Source: Paludibacteraceae bacterium (GTDB lineage: Bacteria; Bacteroidota; Bacteroidia; Bacteroidales; Paludibacteraceae). From it: a stretch of 35,559 bases of DNA. The position numbers and the translations under genes are program-made. The notes beneath the pieces are model-generated. The model did not search any database. It saw only the letters and a list, made by a program, of their open reading frames with translations, and was not told the DNA's origin. The first letter of the stretch is position 1, and each line of letters begins with the position of its first letter. Shown here in pieces: positions 23,517 to 33,008 of this stretch. The DNA is taken from assembly GCA_017646805.1 (NCBI GenBank), contig JAGCLW010000063.1:1-35559 (forward strand), written 5' to 3'.

Positions 23517-25172
23517 ATGGCGAAAAAAAAATTATTATCTCCGGATTATATTTTTGAGACAAGTTGGGAAGTGTGTAATAAAGTAGGAGGAATTTATACG
23601 GTTCTGTCTACGCGTGCAAAAACATTGCAAGATGAGCATTTGGACAAATTGTTTTTTATTGGTCCAGATTTTTGGAAAGAAAATGAGAGTCCTTTTTTCA
23701 AAGAGGACAAAAAGTTATTGAAAGATTGGAAAGAAAAAGCGATCTCTATGGGATTGTCGGTTCGTGTAGGACGTTGGATAATTCCAGGTTCTCCGATTGC
23801 TATTCTTGTTGATTTCAAGCCATTTCAAAATTCGGAAATTTTGAATCAAGTATATTATTCGGCTTGGGAACATTTTCGTGTCGATTCGATGTTGGCGTAT
23901 GGAGATTATGATGAGGCGGCAGCATTTGGAATCGCAGCAGGAAAAGTGATGGAAAGTCTTTATAATTACATTATAAAGGTAGAGAAAAAAGCAAAAGTAG
24001 TTGCACATTTTAATGAATGGATGACTGCTTTTGGTTTGTTTTATATAAAAAGAAAATTGCCTAAAGTAGCAACAATTTTCACGACACATGCCACTACGAT
24101 AGGACGTTCGATAGCAGGAAATGGAAAGCCATTGTATGATCATCTTTCGGCATATAATGGAGATCAAATGGCTCGAGAATTAAATGTTGTGTCAAAACAT
24201 TCTGTAGAAAAAGCTGTGGCACATTATTGCGATGCATTTACGACAGTTAGTGATATTACAGCAAAGGAATGTGAACAATTGCTGGATCGGAAAGTTGATT
24301 TGGTTATACCAAATGGTTTTGAGAATGGATTCGTTCCATCAACGGAAGTTGCTTTTGAGAAAAAACGCAAACAAGCACGAAAAATATTGACTTCCGTTAC
24401 CGAAAAATTGATTGGTTACAAAGTGTCAAAAGATGCAGTTTTTGTTGGAACATGTGGTCGATATGAGTATAAAAACAAGGGAATAGACGTATTTATCGAT
24501 TCATTGAATTGTTTGGCAAAAAAAGATAAACTTGAGCGTGAAGTCATTGGCTTTGTTTGCGTTCCGGCATATATAAAAGGACCACGATTGGATTTGCAAG
24601 ATGTGTTGAAACAGAAAAATCAAACGTCAGGATTGCCGTTTAATTTTTTGACACATGAGTTGTATGAACCATACAATGACAATGTATCCAATGCAATTCG
24701 TTGGTTTGGATTAGAAAACAAACCGGAAGATAAAGTGAAAATTGTTTTTATCCCATCATATTTGAATGGAAATGATGGAATTTTCAACAAAGATTATTAT
24801 GATTTGTTGATTGGATTTGATTTGACGATTTATCCTTCGTATTACGAACCTTGGGGATATACTCCTTTGGAAAGTATAGCATTTTCAATTCCTACAATAA
24901 CTACAAACTTGTCTGGTTTTGGACAATGGGTCAATGCCGAAAAAGATGAAAAAAAGTCGGGAGTCTATGTCATTTCTCGAACGGATTACAATTATCATGA
25001 AGTAAAAGAACAAATTGCCAACACTATTTTGGAATTTGTTAATTTGCAAGAAAATGAAGTGGAAATGAAAAGAAATTCAGCGAAATCATTATCTTTGCAA
25101 GCATTATGGCAAAACTTTATCTCTTATTACAAAGAGGCATATCATTTTGCTCTTATGAAAAAGAAATTTTAA
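23517..25172 (+). CDS. Glycogen synthase, GT3-like
   Basis: Transfers glucose from a nucleotide sugar (UDP- or ADP-glucose) to growing glycogen. The 551 residues resemble family GT3, the fungal/animal type, rather than the GT5 GlgA of E. coli. N-terminal domain: ETSWEVCNKVGGIYTVLSTR (substrate loop with VGGIYTV), FIGPDFW, HFNEWMTAFGLFY, TIFTTHATTIGRSIAGNG. C-terminal domain: GRYEYKNKGIDVFIDSLN, FIPSYLNGNDGIFN, and YPSYYEPWGYTPLESIAF with the catalytic Glu. Animal enzymes carry long phosphorylated ends that are missing here. It precedes glgP by 37 bases, making a synthesis/breakdown pair. Confidence 0.92.
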   Translation: MAKKKLLSPDYIFETSWEVCNKVGGIYTVLSTRAKTLQDEHLDKLFFIGPDFWKENESPFFKEDKKLLKDWKEKAISMGLSVRVGRWIIPGSPIAILVDFKPFQNSEILNQVYYSAWEHFRVDSMLAYGDYDEAAAFGIAAGKVMESLYNYIIKVEKKAKVVAHFNEWMTAFGLFYIKRKLPKVATIFTTHATTIGRSIAGNGKPLYDHLSAYNGDQMARELNVVSKHSVEKAVAHYCDAFTTVSDITAKECEQLLDRKVDLVIPNGFENGFVPSTEVAFEKKRKQARKILTSVTEKLIGYKVSKDAVFVGTCGRYEYKNKGIDVFIDSLNCLAKKDKLEREVIGFVCVPAYIKGPRLDLQDVLKQKNQTSGLPFNFLTHELYEPYNDNVSNAIRWFGLENKPEDKVKIVFIPSYLNGNDGIFNKDYYDLLIGFDLTIYPSYYEPWGYTPLESIAFSIPTITTNLSGFGQWVNAEKDEKKSGVYVISRTDYNYHEVKEQIANTILEFVNLQENEVEMKRNSAKSLSLQALWQNFISYYKEAYHFALMKKKF

Positions 25173-25209
25173 AACTTAAATAATTATTTATCTTCATAAA
25201 TTTACGTAA

Positions 25210-27774
25210 ATGAGAGTATTAGCTAATAACATTAATCAATCTAATTGGAAAGAAGTAAACGTAACTTCTCGTGTGCCAGAAGGTCTAACAGGATTGTATG
25301 AGATTGCTCACAATTTGTGGTGGTCTTGGAACGAAGAAGCAACAGAATTGTTTGAAAGTATCAATCCTGATTTGTGGCAAAAATGTGGTTATAATCCAGC
25401 TCTTTTTCTTGACCGTTTGAATTATGAAAAAATGCAAGAACTTGAAACAGATGAAGTGTTCATGAAACAATTCTCTGCTGTTTATGCCAAGTTTCGTGCA
25501 TATATGGATGTTAAGCCAGATCCTAAAAAGCCAACTGTAGCATATTTTAGTATGGAATACGGTTTGACTGATATTCTTAAAATTTATTCTGGTGGACTTG
25601 GAGTTTTGGCAGGAGACTATTTGAAAGAAGCTTCTGATAGCAATGTTGATATGACAGCAATCGGGTTCTTGTATCGTTTCGGGTATTTCACTCAAACGTT
25701 ATCAACAAACGGAGATCAAATGGCTGTCTATGATCCTCAAAATTTTAATTCTCTTCCGATAGATCAAGTTCGTGATGAAGATGGATTGCCAATGATTGTT
25801 GAAGTTCCTTATCATGATCGTATTATTTATGCAAATCTTTGGCGTGCAAATGTTGGGCGTATAGCACTTTATTTGTTGGATACAGATAATGAATTAAATA
25901 GTGAATTTGACCGTACAATTACACATCAATTGTATGGAGGAGATTGGGAAAATCGTTTGAAACAAGAATATCTTTTAGGTGTTGGAGGAATTTATACTCT
26001 GAAACGTCTTGGTATTCAAAAACAAGTTTATCACTGCAACGAAGGACACGCAGCACTTATCAATGCTCAACGAATGGTTGATTATGTGCAAAATGAAGGA
26101 CTTTCATTTAACGAAGCCTTTGAAGTTGTAAAAGCATCTTCTCTTTATACGGTTCATACACCGGTTCCAGCAGGACATGATAGTTTTGATGAAGGATTGT
26201 TTCATAAATATATGTGTAACTTCCCACCTAAATTAGGAATTTCTTGGGACGAATTTATTGATTTAGGACGCGAAAATCCTGGCAATCATAGTGAGAAGTT
26301 CTCAATGTCTGTATTTGCATGCAATACGTGTCAAGAAGTAAATGGTGTAAGTTGGTTGCATGGAAAAGTTTCGCAAGATATGTTCCAACCAATTTGGAAA
26401 GGATATTTCTCTGAAGAACTTCACGTAAGTTATGTTACAAACGGAGTTCACCTTCCTACTTGGGCAACGAGAGAATGGAAAAATCTTTACGAAAAAACGT
26501 TTGGATCAGAATATATTTATGATCAATCAAACATGGATCTTTTTGCAAAAATCCAAAATGTTTCGGACGAAGAAATTTGGCAGATCCGTAGTGGGTTGAA
26601 ACAAAAATTGATAGACTTTGTAAAAGCAAAAACTCAAGAACAATGGAGAAAAAATCAAAGTGCTCCATCAAACGTTCTTCAAGCAGTGGAAGCAATCAAT
26701 CCAAATGCATTGATGATTGGTTTCGGTCGTCGTTTTGCAACATACAAACGTGCACATCTTTTGTTTAACGATCTTGAACGTCTTGAAAAAATCGTAAACA
26801 ATCCAAACTATCCGGTTCAATTCCTTTATACAGGGAAAGCACACCCTGCAGATGGTGCCGGTCAAGGTTTGATTAAACGTATTGTGGAAATTTCTCGTAT
26901 GCCACAATTCTTAGGAAAAATCATTTTCCTTGAAAATTATGATATGCGTCTTGCAAAACGTTTGATTTCTGGTGTTGATATTTGGTTGAATACTCCAACA
27001 CGACCTCTTGAAGCATCGGGAACTTCTGGAGAAAAAGCTCAAATGAATGGAGTACTTAATTTCTCTGTCCTCGATGGTTGGTGGTATGAAGGATACGTAG
27101 AAGGTGCAGGATGGGCATTGACAGATAAACGTACATTCCAAAATCAAGCATATCAAGATCAATTAGATGCTCTTACGATTTATTCTACGCTTGAAAATGA
27201 AATTATTCCTATGTATTTTGCTAAAAATAGCAAAGGATATAGCCCGGAATGGATCCAAACGATTAAAAATTCGATCGCACAAATTACTCCTCGTTTCACA
27301 ATGAAGCGAATGATGGATGATTATATGGATCGTTTTTATAACAAACTTGCCGTTCGTGGAACTGAAATGAAAGAAAATAATTTTGCAAAAGCAAAACAAA
27401 TTTCGGCATGGAAAGAAAAAGTGGCGGCAATGTGGGATGAAATAGAAGTCAAATCTTTGAATATTCCGGACGAATTGCTCAAATCGCCTGTGGCTGGACA
27501 AGAGTATAAGATTACGGCTCAAATAGACACAAAAGATCAATCAGAAACAAACTTCGGATTGGAACTTGTGTTTACATATCAAGACGAAAAGAACATAACT
27601 CGTATTTATACAGTTAAGGAATTTGAAGTAATCAATAAACAAGGTTCTTTGATTGATTTTGCATTATCTTGTCACCTTAACAACGGAGGAAGTTATAAAT
27701 ATGGAATACGATTATTCCCTAAAAATTCAGAACTTCCTAATCGTCAAAACTTCTGTTATGTTCGTTGGATATAA
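25210..27774 (+). CDS. glgP: Alpha-glucan (glycogen) phosphorylase
   Basis: Releases glucose-1-phosphate from glycogen; GT35 family, short bacterial form with DUF3417-like N-terminus. Length is 854 residues. Motifs: [38 protein letters not shown] followed by [69 protein letters not shown], and [19 protein letters not shown], whose lysine should bind pyridoxal phosphate. A C-terminal extension of about 100 residues (after 750) is beta-rich and typical of Bacteroidetes members. Transcription may come from the upstream genes; the hairpin at 27790 ends it. Confidence 0.95.
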   Translation: MRVLANNINQSNWKEVNVTSRVPEGLTGLYEIAHNLWWSWNEEATELFESINPDLWQKCGYNPALFLDRLNYEKMQELETDEVFMKQFSAVYAKFRAYMDVKPDPKKPTVAYFSMEYGLTDILKIYSGGLGVLAGDYLKEASDSNVDMTAIGFLYRFGYFTQTLSTNGDQMAVYDPQNFNSLPIDQVRDEDGLPMIVEVPYHDRIIYANLWRANVGRIALYLLDTDNELNSEFDRTITHQLYGGDWENRLKQEYLLGVGGIYTLKRLGIQKQVYHCNEGHAALINAQRMVDYVQNEGLSFNEAFEVVKASSLYTVHTPVPAGHDSFDEGLFHKYMCNFPPKLGISWDEFIDLGRENPGNHSEKFSMSVFACNTCQEVNGVSWLHGKVSQDMFQPIWKGYFSEELHVSYVTNGVHLPTWATREWKNLYEKTFGSEYIYDQSNMDLFAKIQNVSDEEIWQIRSGLKQKLIDFVKAKTQEQWRKNQSAPSNVLQAVEAINPNALMIGFGRRFATYKRAHLLFNDLERLEKIVNNPNYPVQFLYTGKAHPADGAGQGLIKRIVEISRMPQFLGKIIFLENYDMRLAKRLISGVDIWLNTPTRPLEASGTSGEKAQMNGVLNFSVLDGWWYEGYVEGAGWALTDKRTFQNQAYQDQLDALTIYSTLENEIIPMYFAKNSKGYSPEWIQTIKNSIAQITPRFTMKRMMDDYMDRFYNKLAVRGTEMKENNFAKAKQISAWKEKVAAMWDEIEVKSLNIPDELLKSPVAGQEYKITAQIDTKDQSETNFGLELVFTYQDEKNITRIYTVKEFEVINKQGSLIDFALSCHLNNGGSYKYGIRLFPKNSELPNRQNFCYVRWI

Positions 27775-27789
27775 TTAAAAATAATTCAA

Positions 27790-27828
27790 TAAAAAAAGTA
27801 TTGTTTTTCATAGCAATACTTTTTTTAT
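27790..27828 (+). terminator. Intrinsic terminator after glgP
   Basis: aaaaaaagtattg (27791-27803) pairs perfectly with caatacttttttt (27814-27826), 10-base loop. Confidence 0.9.
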
Positions 27829-27891
27829 TGTGTAAAATTTGATTTCTATATTAAGTTTTATAGATTAGAATTAAAAAAAGATAAAAAAAAC

Positions 27892-27921
27892 TTGTTAGAA
27901 TAATTTCTTTTTTTATCTTTG
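27892..27921 (+). promoter_or_regulatory. Promoter of the HU gene
   Basis: TTG at 27892-27894 and TATCTTTG at 27914-27921 are 19 bases apart, the best-formed promoter in the window. The 5' leader is about 73 bases, with no obvious fold. Apart from this promoter and the terminator at 27790, nothing else was seen between glgP and HU. Confidence 0.7.
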
Positions 27922-28000
27922 CAAGGTAGATGGTAGAGAGCGGATTCTTTATCCTTTCGGTGACATTAAATTTTTTATTATAAATTAAACAATTATTACT

Positions 28001-28276
28001 ATGAACAAATCAGAATTGGTAAAAGCTATGTCAGAAAAAGCTGGACTTAGCCAAGTTGCAACAAAACAAGCACTTGATGCATTTATTGAAGTTGTAACTG
28101 AAACTCTTGCTAAAGAAGATTCAATTGCTCTTGTTGGTTTTGGAACATTCTCAGTTGCTACTCGTTCAGAACGTCAAGGAATTAATCCTTTAACAAAGAA
28201 ATCAATTACTATTCCAGCTAAAAAAGTAGCTAAATTTAAAGTTGGAGCCGCTCTTGCTGATGCAGTAGCTAAATAA
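28001..28276 (+). CDS. hup: DNA-binding protein HU
   Basis: Small histone-like DNA-bending protein, 91 residues, normal length. It begins MNKSELVKAMSEKAGLSQVA and contains the core IALVGFGTFSVATRSERQGI with NPLTKKSITIPAKKVAKF, which fits the DNA-binding arms (RxGxNPxTxxxI.IpA). It is transcribed alone between a strong promoter and a terminator, as expected for an abundant nucleoid protein. HU and IHF subunits look alike; the length and start favour HU. Confidence 0.95.
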   Translation: MNKSELVKAMSEKAGLSQVATKQALDAFIEVVTETLAKEDSIALVGFGTFSVATRSERQGINPLTKKSITIPAKKVAKFKVGAALADAVAK

Positions 28277-28296
28277 TATTGATTTTCCTTTTATTT

Positions 28297-28335
28297 AAAG
28301 AGAGATATTCATAAAAGAATATCTCTCTTTTTTTT
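28297..28335 (+). terminator. Intrinsic terminator after HU
   Basis: aaagagagatattc (28297-28310) pairs with gaatatctctcttt (28317-28330), 14 bp, then a T-run. Confidence 0.92.
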
Positions 28336-28351
28336 GAGATAGAATTTGATT

Positions 28352-28384
28352 TTTGTAGTTTTAATATTTTTTTCTGTATCTTTG
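28352..28384 (+). promoter_or_regulatory. Promoter of pyrH-frr
   Basis: TTTG at 28352-28355 and TATCTTTG at 28377-28384 are 21 bases apart. Transcription should start near 28391, so the in-frame starts at 28346 and just after are excluded. Confidence 0.65.
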
Positions 28385-28411
28385 CATATCAAATATTTTA
28401 TGATTTATTCT

Positions 28412-29128
28412 ATGAGTGTTCCGAAATATAAACGTATTCTTCTTAAACTTTCGGGAGAAAGTTTGATGGGAGAAAAACAATATGGAATAGATGAGGTGCG
28501 ATTGTCTCAGTATGCAGAGCAAATCAAGGAAATTCATGCTATGGGGGTGGAGATTGGAATTGTGATTGGAGGAGGAAATATTTTTAGAGGTTTGAGCGGT
28601 GCATCAAAAGGTTTTGATCGGGTAAAAGGAGATCAAATGGGAATGATGGCAACGGTGATAAATAGTCTTGCTCTATCGTCTGCTCTTGAAGCAATTTCTG
28701 TTTCGTCGAAGGTATTAACGGCAATTCGCATGGAGCCAATAGGAGAATTTTATAGTAAACAAAAAGCAGTTGATTTGTTGACTTCCGGTGTAGTTGTGAT
28801 TTTTTCGGCAGGAACAGGAAATCCTTATTTTACAACAGATACGGGTTCAAGTCTTCGTGCAATAGAAATAGAAGCAGATGTGATGTTGAAAGGAACACGT
28901 GTAGATGGTATTTATACGGCAGATCCGGAAAAGGATTCTACTGCGATTAAATATTCGGAAATCACTTATGATGAAATTTATAATAAAGGGTTGAAGGTGA
29001 TGGATTTGACAGCAACAACGATGTGTAAAGAGAATAATATGCCAATTTATGTATTTGATATGGATACGGTTGGAAATTTGAAAAAAGTGATTAGTGGCGA
29101 AAATATAGGAACGTTGGTTCATAATTAA
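28412..29128 (+). CDS. pyrH: Uridylate kinase PyrH
   Basis: Phosphorylates UMP to UDP with ATP; amino-acid kinase fold, hexameric and allosterically controlled by UTP/GTP in the family. The chosen ATG at 28412 gives MSVPKYKRILLKLSGESLMG and 238 residues; an in-frame ATG at 28400 would add four residues. Motifs: KLSGESL (phosphate-binding lysine), VIGGGNIFRG, GDQMGMMATVINSLAL, FSAGTGNPYFTTDTGSSLRA, LKGTRVDGIYTADPEKD. frr follows 38 bases later, the usual pyrH-frr pairing. Confidence 0.96.
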   Translation: MSVPKYKRILLKLSGESLMGEKQYGIDEVRLSQYAEQIKEIHAMGVEIGIVIGGGNIFRGLSGASKGFDRVKGDQMGMMATVINSLALSSALEAISVSSKVLTAIRMEPIGEFYSKQKAVDLLTSGVVVIFSAGTGNPYFTTDTGSSLRAIEIEADVMLKGTRVDGIYTADPEKDSTAIKYSEITYDEIYNKGLKVMDLTATTMCKENNMPIYVFDMDTVGNLKKVISGENIGTLVHN

Positions 29129-29166
29129 AGAAAGAATAAATTTAAAAATTAGATAATAAATTTAGT

Positions 29167-29727
29167 ATGGCTGAGGTTAAAGATTTTTTGAATAATGCAG
29201 AACAAGATATGGAATCTGCAGTTCTTTTTTTGAAAGACTCGTTGGCACGAATCCGTGCCGGAAAGGCAAATATTCATATTCTTGATGGAATTCGAGTTGA
29301 ATATTATGGTCAAATGTCTCCAATTTCTGCAGTGGCATCGCTGACAACACCTGATGCAAAAACAATTGCAATTCAACCATGGGAAAAATCATTGCTTCCA
29401 GTAATTGAAAAAGCGATTATAAATTCAGAAGTTGGTATTATGCCGGCAAATAATGGAGAAATAATTCGTCTTTCGATTCCTCCTTTGACAGAAGAACGAC
29501 GTCGAGAATTGTTTAAGCAATGTAAACAAGAATGTGAAGATGCAAAAATTAGTATAAGAAATGCACGTCGAGATGCTATTGATGGATTGAAAAAAGAATT
29601 GAAAAATGGAATGCCGGAAGATGTGGAAAAAGATGGGGAAACTTTAGTGCAAAAACTTCACGACAAATACGTCAAGAATATAGACGATTTGATGGTGGAA
29701 AAAGAAAAAGAAATGATGACAATTTAA
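29167..29727 (+). CDS. frr: Ribosome recycling factor
   Basis: Splits the post-termination ribosome together with EF-G. It has 186 residues, the standard length. Signatures: LARIRAGKANIHILDGIRVE (close to RTGRAxxxlLdxi.V.YYG), YYGQMSPISAVASLTTPDAK, IQPWEKSLLPVIEKAI, LSIPPLTEERRRELFKQCKQ and RNARRDAIDGLKK. No defect seen. rsgA starts 10 bases downstream. Confidence 0.97.
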   Translation: MAEVKDFLNNAEQDMESAVLFLKDSLARIRAGKANIHILDGIRVEYYGQMSPISAVASLTTPDAKTIAIQPWEKSLLPVIEKAIINSEVGIMPANNGEIIRLSIPPLTEERRRELFKQCKQECEDAKISIRNARRDAIDGLKKELKNGMPEDVEKDGETLVQKLHDKYVKNIDDLMVEKEKEMMTI

Positions 29728-29736
29728 TTTTTTTTC

Positions 29737-30660
29737 TTGAACGGATTAGTAATTAAAAATACAGGAAGTTGGTATCTTGTTAGAACGGACGAACAAAAGA
29801 ATTTTGAATGCAAAATCAAAGGTTCGTTTCGATTGAAAGGTATCCGTACGACAAACCCTATCGCTGTTGGCGATAGGGTGGTTTTTGATGTAGATACAGA
29901 AGGATTTGGTTTGATTTCTGAAATTCAAGAAAGAAAAAATTATATTGTTAGAAAATCATCAAATCTGTCAAAACAAGCTCATATCATAGCCGCCAATCTT
30001 GATCAAACATATTTGGTGGTCACTATAAATTATCCGGAAACTACCACTGTTTTTATTGATCGTTTTTTAGCAACGGCAGAAGCATATCGCGTTCCTGCAA
30101 AGTTGATTTTCAATAAAATCGATTTGTATTCTGCTGAAGAATTAGAATATTTAGATTCTCTCATTTCCTTATATTCGTCTATAGGATATGAATGTCTTAA
30201 AGTTTCTTCATTTACGGGAGAAGGAATAGAAGAATTGCGAGAGTCGTTGAAAGATAAGATCACTCTTTTTAGCGGACATAGTGGTGTTGGAAAATCAACT
30301 CTAATAAATTCGGTTGAAGAAAATCTGTTGGCAAAGACTTCTGAAATTTCAGAATATCACAATAAAGGAATGCACACCACGACTTTTTCGGAGATGTATG
30401 AATTGTCAAAAGGAGGATTTTTGATTGATACTCCAGGAATTAAGGGCTTTGGAATGGTTTATATGGAAGAAAAAGAAGTGTCACATTATTTTCCGGAGAT
30501 TTTTGCAGTTTCCAAAGATTGTCGTTTTGGTAATTGCACTCATGTACAAGAACCTGGATGTGCTGTTTTAGAAGCTGTTTCCAACCATTGGATAAGTCAA
30601 AGTCGATATTTAAGTTATTTAAATATTTTAGAAGATTTGAAGGGTGGAAAATACAGGTGA
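29737..30660 (+). CDS. rsgA: Small ribosomal subunit biogenesis GTPase RsgA
   Basis: Circularly permuted GTPase that checks late 30S maturation. The 307 residues start at TTG 29737 ([17 protein letters not shown]), with no better start near. The OB-fold comes first, then the G4 motif FNKIDL before G1 GHSGVGKST (180-188), then G3 DTPGIKGFG, the order that marks the permuted family. The C-terminal zinc site is [14 protein letters not shown]. Linked to frr, so the pyrH-frr-rsgA group joins UMP kinase with two ribosome factors. Confidence 0.95.
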   Translation: MNGLVIKNTGSWYLVRTDEQKNFECKIKGSFRLKGIRTTNPIAVGDRVVFDVDTEGFGLISEIQERKNYIVRKSSNLSKQAHIIAANLDQTYLVVTINYPETTTVFIDRFLATAEAYRVPAKLIFNKIDLYSAEELEYLDSLISLYSSIGYECLKVSSFTGEGIEELRESLKDKITLFSGHSGVGKSTLINSVEENLLAKTSEISEYHNKGMHTTTFSEMYELSKGGFLIDTPGIKGFGMVYMEEKEVSHYFPEIFAVSKDCRFGNCTHVQEPGCAVLEAVSNHWISQSRYLSYLNILEDLKGGKYR

Positions 30661-30704
30661 GTAAGAAAAAAGAATTTTTATTATGAAAATTCCTAAAAAA
30701 ATAC

Positions 30705-30712
30705 TACCTTTG
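30705..30712 (+). promoter_or_regulatory. -7 box of the DUF177-rpmF unit
   Basis: TACCTTTGC fits TAnnTTTG and lies 32 bases before the GTG at 30744. No clear -33 element. Confidence 0.55.
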
Positions 30713-30743
30713 CAAAGTTTTTTCGCAAAATATTAAAGTAATC

Positions 30744-31304
30744 GTGCGATCTTTTACTGATTATATCATCAATTTGAGAGAATTATCTATTGGATTACAT
30801 TCGTTTGAATTTATTCTTGATGATAGTTTTTTTTCTTTGTTTGAAGATTCAATGGTTTCTAAAGGGAATTTGAAAGCAAAGGTAGATGTTAGTGTTGGAA
30901 AACAGATTGATATTGATCTGAATGTTGTAGGATCTGTATTTGTTCCTTGCGATAGATGTCTTGATGATATGATTTTGAAGATAAATGGAGTAGATTCATT
31001 TTCTGTTCAAATGTATGATGAAAAGTTGGATTTTGTTGACCAAGATGTAGTAGAGGTTGATGATGTTCATGGAAACTTTAATATTGCTTGGATTTTATAT
31101 GAAACAATAGTTTTGAATATTCCAATGCAACATGTTCATGAAGATGGTGGTTGTAATGAGGAAATGTTTGAAAAATTGAGACACTATATAGTTCAAGATG
31201 AAAAAGATGAAATGGTAAATGAAGTGATCTCTGACAAGGTTGAAAGCGACGAGGTTCAAGAAATTGATCCTCGGTGGGCAAAACTAAAAGATTTATTGAA
31301 ATAA
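30744..31304 (+). CDS. DUF177 (YceD-like) protein
   Basis: Protein of 186 residues in the YceD/DUF177 family, which sits next to rpmF in most bacteria. Members are linked to 23S rRNA accumulation in some lineages. Start is GTG at 30744 (MRSFTDYIINLRELSIGLHS). The CxxC pair is C69-x-x-C72 (VPCDRCLDDM), with the later conserved FNIAWILYETIVLNIPMQH and CNEE. The C-terminus ends DPRWAKLKDLLK, a very typical DUF177 ending. It is 34 bases upstream of rpmF and almost surely co-transcribed with it. Confidence 0.92.
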   Translation: MRSFTDYIINLRELSIGLHSFEFILDDSFFSLFEDSMVSKGNLKAKVDVSVGKQIDIDLNVVGSVFVPCDRCLDDMILKINGVDSFSVQMYDEKLDFVDQDVVEVDDVHGNFNIAWILYETIVLNIPMQHVHEDGGCNEEMFEKLRHYIVQDEKDEMVNEVISDKVESDEVQEIDPRWAKLKDLLK

Positions 31305-31338
31305 TTAAAGATATTAATAATAATTAAAGTTAAACAAA

Positions 31339-31515
31339 ATGGCACATCCTAAGCGAAGACAATCTAAGAGAAGAACTGCTGCAAGAAGAACTCATGACAA
31401 AGCAGTAGCCCCAACATTGGTTGTATGTCCTAATTGTGGTGCAATGCACATTTATCACACAGTTTGTGGGGAATGTGGATACTACAGAGGTAAATTAGCT
31501 ATTGAAAAAGCTTAA
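31339..31515 (+). CDS. rpmF: 50S ribosomal protein L32
   Basis: Small ribosomal protein of 58 residues. It begins MAHPKRRQSKRRTAARRTHD, the conserved basic N-terminus of L32 (A.PK.r.Skr.r..RR). Four zinc-ligand cysteines are kept in CPNCG (C30, C33) and CGEC (C43, C46), followed by YYRGK. This is the zinc-binding (C+) form. Sequence length and position behind DUF177 settle the identity. A terminator follows before fabH. Confidence 0.97.
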   Translation: MAHPKRRQSKRRTAARRTHDKAVAPTLVVCPNCGAMHIYHTVCGECGYYRGKLAIEKA

Positions 31516-31547
31516 GTATTTTAAGTTTTTTTATGAAGAAAAAACAG

Positions 31548-31604
31548 AGTTTGCTTTAGACGCAAAAGAAATAAAATTTCTTTATCTAAAGCAAACTTTT
31601 TTTT
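31548..31604 (+). terminator. Terminator between rpmF and fabH
   Basis: agtttgctttaga (31548-31560) pairs with tctaaagcaaact (31585-31597), 13 bp. A second small stem (gaaat/atttc) in the loop and a run of T follow. fabH starts 24 bases later, so this may lower rather than fully block readthrough into fabH; no separate fabH promoter was seen. Confidence 0.85.
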
Positions 31605-31628
31605 GTTAATTATTTAATTTTATTGAAA

Positions 31629-32606
31629 ATGTATGCAGCGATAACGGGCGTAGGAGGTTACGTTCCAGATTATATATTGACTAATGAAGAACTCAGTCAG
31701 ATGGTAGATACCAATGATGAGTGGATTATGTCGCGTGTGGGAATTAAAGAACGTCGGATTCTCAAAGGAGAAGGTTTGGGAGCTTCTTATATGGGAGCGA
31801 AAGCGATTGACGAGTTGTTGAAAAAAACAGAAACAAAACCAGAAGAAATTGATTTACTGATTTGTGCGACTACAACGCCAGATCATCCATTCCCTTCGTG
31901 TGCTTCTATGTGCGCGGAAAAAACGGGAATAAAAAATGCATTTGCTTTTGATGTGGCGGCGGCATGTAGTGGTTTTTTGGTTGCATTAGAGACCGGATCT
32001 AATTTTATTAAATCTGGAAAATATAAAAAAGTAATTGTTTTGGCGACAGAGAAAATGTCGAGTATTGTAGATTATACAGATCGAAATACTTGTCCGCTTT
32101 TCGGTGATGCCGCAGCTGCAGTTTTGTTAGAGCCATCAGAAGATTATGGATTAATGGATTCTTTGATTAAAACTGATGGTGTTGGATTTCCTTTTTTGAA
32201 TTTACATGCCGGAGGATCGGCTTTCCCTGCTTCTGAAGAGACCGTAAAAAATCGTCAACATTTTGTTTATCAAGAAGGAAAACATGTGTTTAAATTTGCT
32301 GTGACAAATATGGCTGATATAGCCGCAGAAGTGATTGAACGAAATTCTCTTAAGTCAGAAGACATAAACTGGTTTGTTCCTCATCAAGCTAACCTACGTA
32401 TTATTGATGCGGCAGTGAATCGAATCAATGTTCCGTATGAAAAAGTGGTTATTAACATTGATAAATTCGGAAATACGTCAGGAGTCAGTTTGCCTCTTTG
32501 TTTGTGGGATTGTGAGAAACGATTCAAAAAAGGAGACAACATAATTTTAGCAGCTTTTGGTGCCGGATTTACTTGGGGATCAGCCTATTTGAAATGGGCA
32601 TATTAA
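31629..32606 (+). CDS. fabH: Beta-ketoacyl-ACP synthase III (FabH)
   Basis: Condenses acyl-CoA with malonyl-ACP to start fatty-acid synthesis. The ATG at 31629 gives 325 residues ([20 protein letters not shown]); a TTG two codons earlier is possible. The catalytic triad is complete: Cys113 in AAACSGF, His in VPHQANLRI, and Asn in GNTSG. Other typical parts are [14 protein letters not shown] and the C-terminal [17 protein letters not shown]. plsX, often between rpmF and fabH elsewhere, is absent. Several fabH paralogues are common in Bacteroidetes. Confidence 0.96.
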   Translation: MYAAITGVGGYVPDYILTNEELSQMVDTNDEWIMSRVGIKERRILKGEGLGASYMGAKAIDELLKKTETKPEEIDLLICATTTPDHPFPSCASMCAEKTGIKNAFAFDVAAACSGFLVALETGSNFIKSGKYKKVIVLATEKMSSIVDYTDRNTCPLFGDAAAAVLLEPSEDYGLMDSLIKTDGVGFPFLNLHAGGSAFPASEETVKNRQHFVYQEGKHVFKFAVTNMADIAAEVIERNSLKSEDINWFVPHQANLRIIDAAVNRINVPYEKVVINIDKFGNTSGVSLPLCLWDCEKRFKKGDNIILAAFGAGFTWGSAYLKWAY

Positions 32607-32612
32607 GGTTTT

Positions 32613-32672
32613 TTTTGAAACAAAAAAACAGAAAGCGAGTTCGTGAATATTTTTACGAACTCGCTTTCTGTT
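32613..32672 (-). terminator. Minus-strand terminator of tRNA-Arg
   Basis: An 18-bp stem (32627-32644 with 32655-32672) is followed on the minus strand by TTTTTTTG and further T. Located 14 bases beyond the 3' end of the tRNA. It can also stop fabH transcripts only weakly, since the plus-strand side lacks a T-run. Confidence 0.8.
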
Positions 32673-32685
32673 AAGAGAAAGTGTG

Positions 32686-32759
32686 TGATCGGGAGGAGAT
32701 TCGAACTCCTGACCGTCTGCTTAGAAGGCAGATGCTCTATCCAGCTGAGCTACCCGACC
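32686..32759 (-). tRNA. tRNA-Arg (anticodon TCT)
   Basis: A 74-base cloverleaf on the minus strand. Acceptor arms are GGTCGGG (32759-32753) and CCCGATC (32693-32687) with discriminator A at 32686. D arm GCTC/GAGC, anticodon stem TCTGC/GCAGA with loop CTTCTAA giving anticodon TCT (32725-32723), T arm AGGAG/CTCCT with loop TTCGAAT. It reads AGA. CCA is not encoded. The gene appears intact and is monocistronic. Confidence 0.97.
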
Positions 32760-32777
32760 TTTCTCTTTTTCCGACTG

Positions 32778-32809
32778 CAAAGAAACGAGTTTTTTTTTTT
32801 ATATGCAAA
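32778..32809 (-). promoter_or_regulatory. Likely promoter of tRNA-Arg
   Basis: On the minus strand TTTG (32809-32806) and TTTCTTTG (32785-32778) are 20 bases apart, matching -33/-7 spacing with one mismatch in the -7 box. It lies about 20 bases before the tRNA 5' end. Confidence 0.5.
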
Positions 32810-32882
32810 TCTTTTTTTTGATAAAACGTTTCTATTGTCGAGGTAATCTTTTGTTTTCTTCTTATTTTTTAGAGAAAAATAT

Positions 32883-32890
32883 TATCTTTG
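32883..32890 (+). promoter_or_regulatory. -7 box of thrA
   Basis: TATCTTTGT, perfect -7 consensus, about 118 bases before the thrA GTG. No matching -33 element at 19-21 bases. The leader shows no convincing terminator/antiterminator pair. Confidence 0.55.
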
Positions 32891-33008
32891 TGCGTTTGTA
32901 TGGATAAAAATAGATGATTTGTATTTGTTTTTATTTATGAGAAAAACAAGTTGTTCGTAACCTTCTGTTTTTATTCTTTTTTTAGTTTTAATTTTATTTG
33001 TTACAATT

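Noticed and set aside
25090-25097. TATCTTTG box inside the 3' end of the glycogen synthase gene as promoter for glgP
   Set aside because: The match is perfect but it is in coding sequence with no -33 element, and the two genes are only 37 bases apart, so co-transcription is simpler. Possible but not supported.
32643-32846. Plus-strand reading frame over the tRNA region
   Set aside because: It is antisense to the tRNA-Arg gene and its terminator stem; no protein evidence.
32937-32960. Seven-residue leader peptide before thrA (MRKTSCS) as threonine attenuator
   Set aside because: Only one threonine codon and no terminator/antiterminator pair follows; a thr attenuator is not supported.
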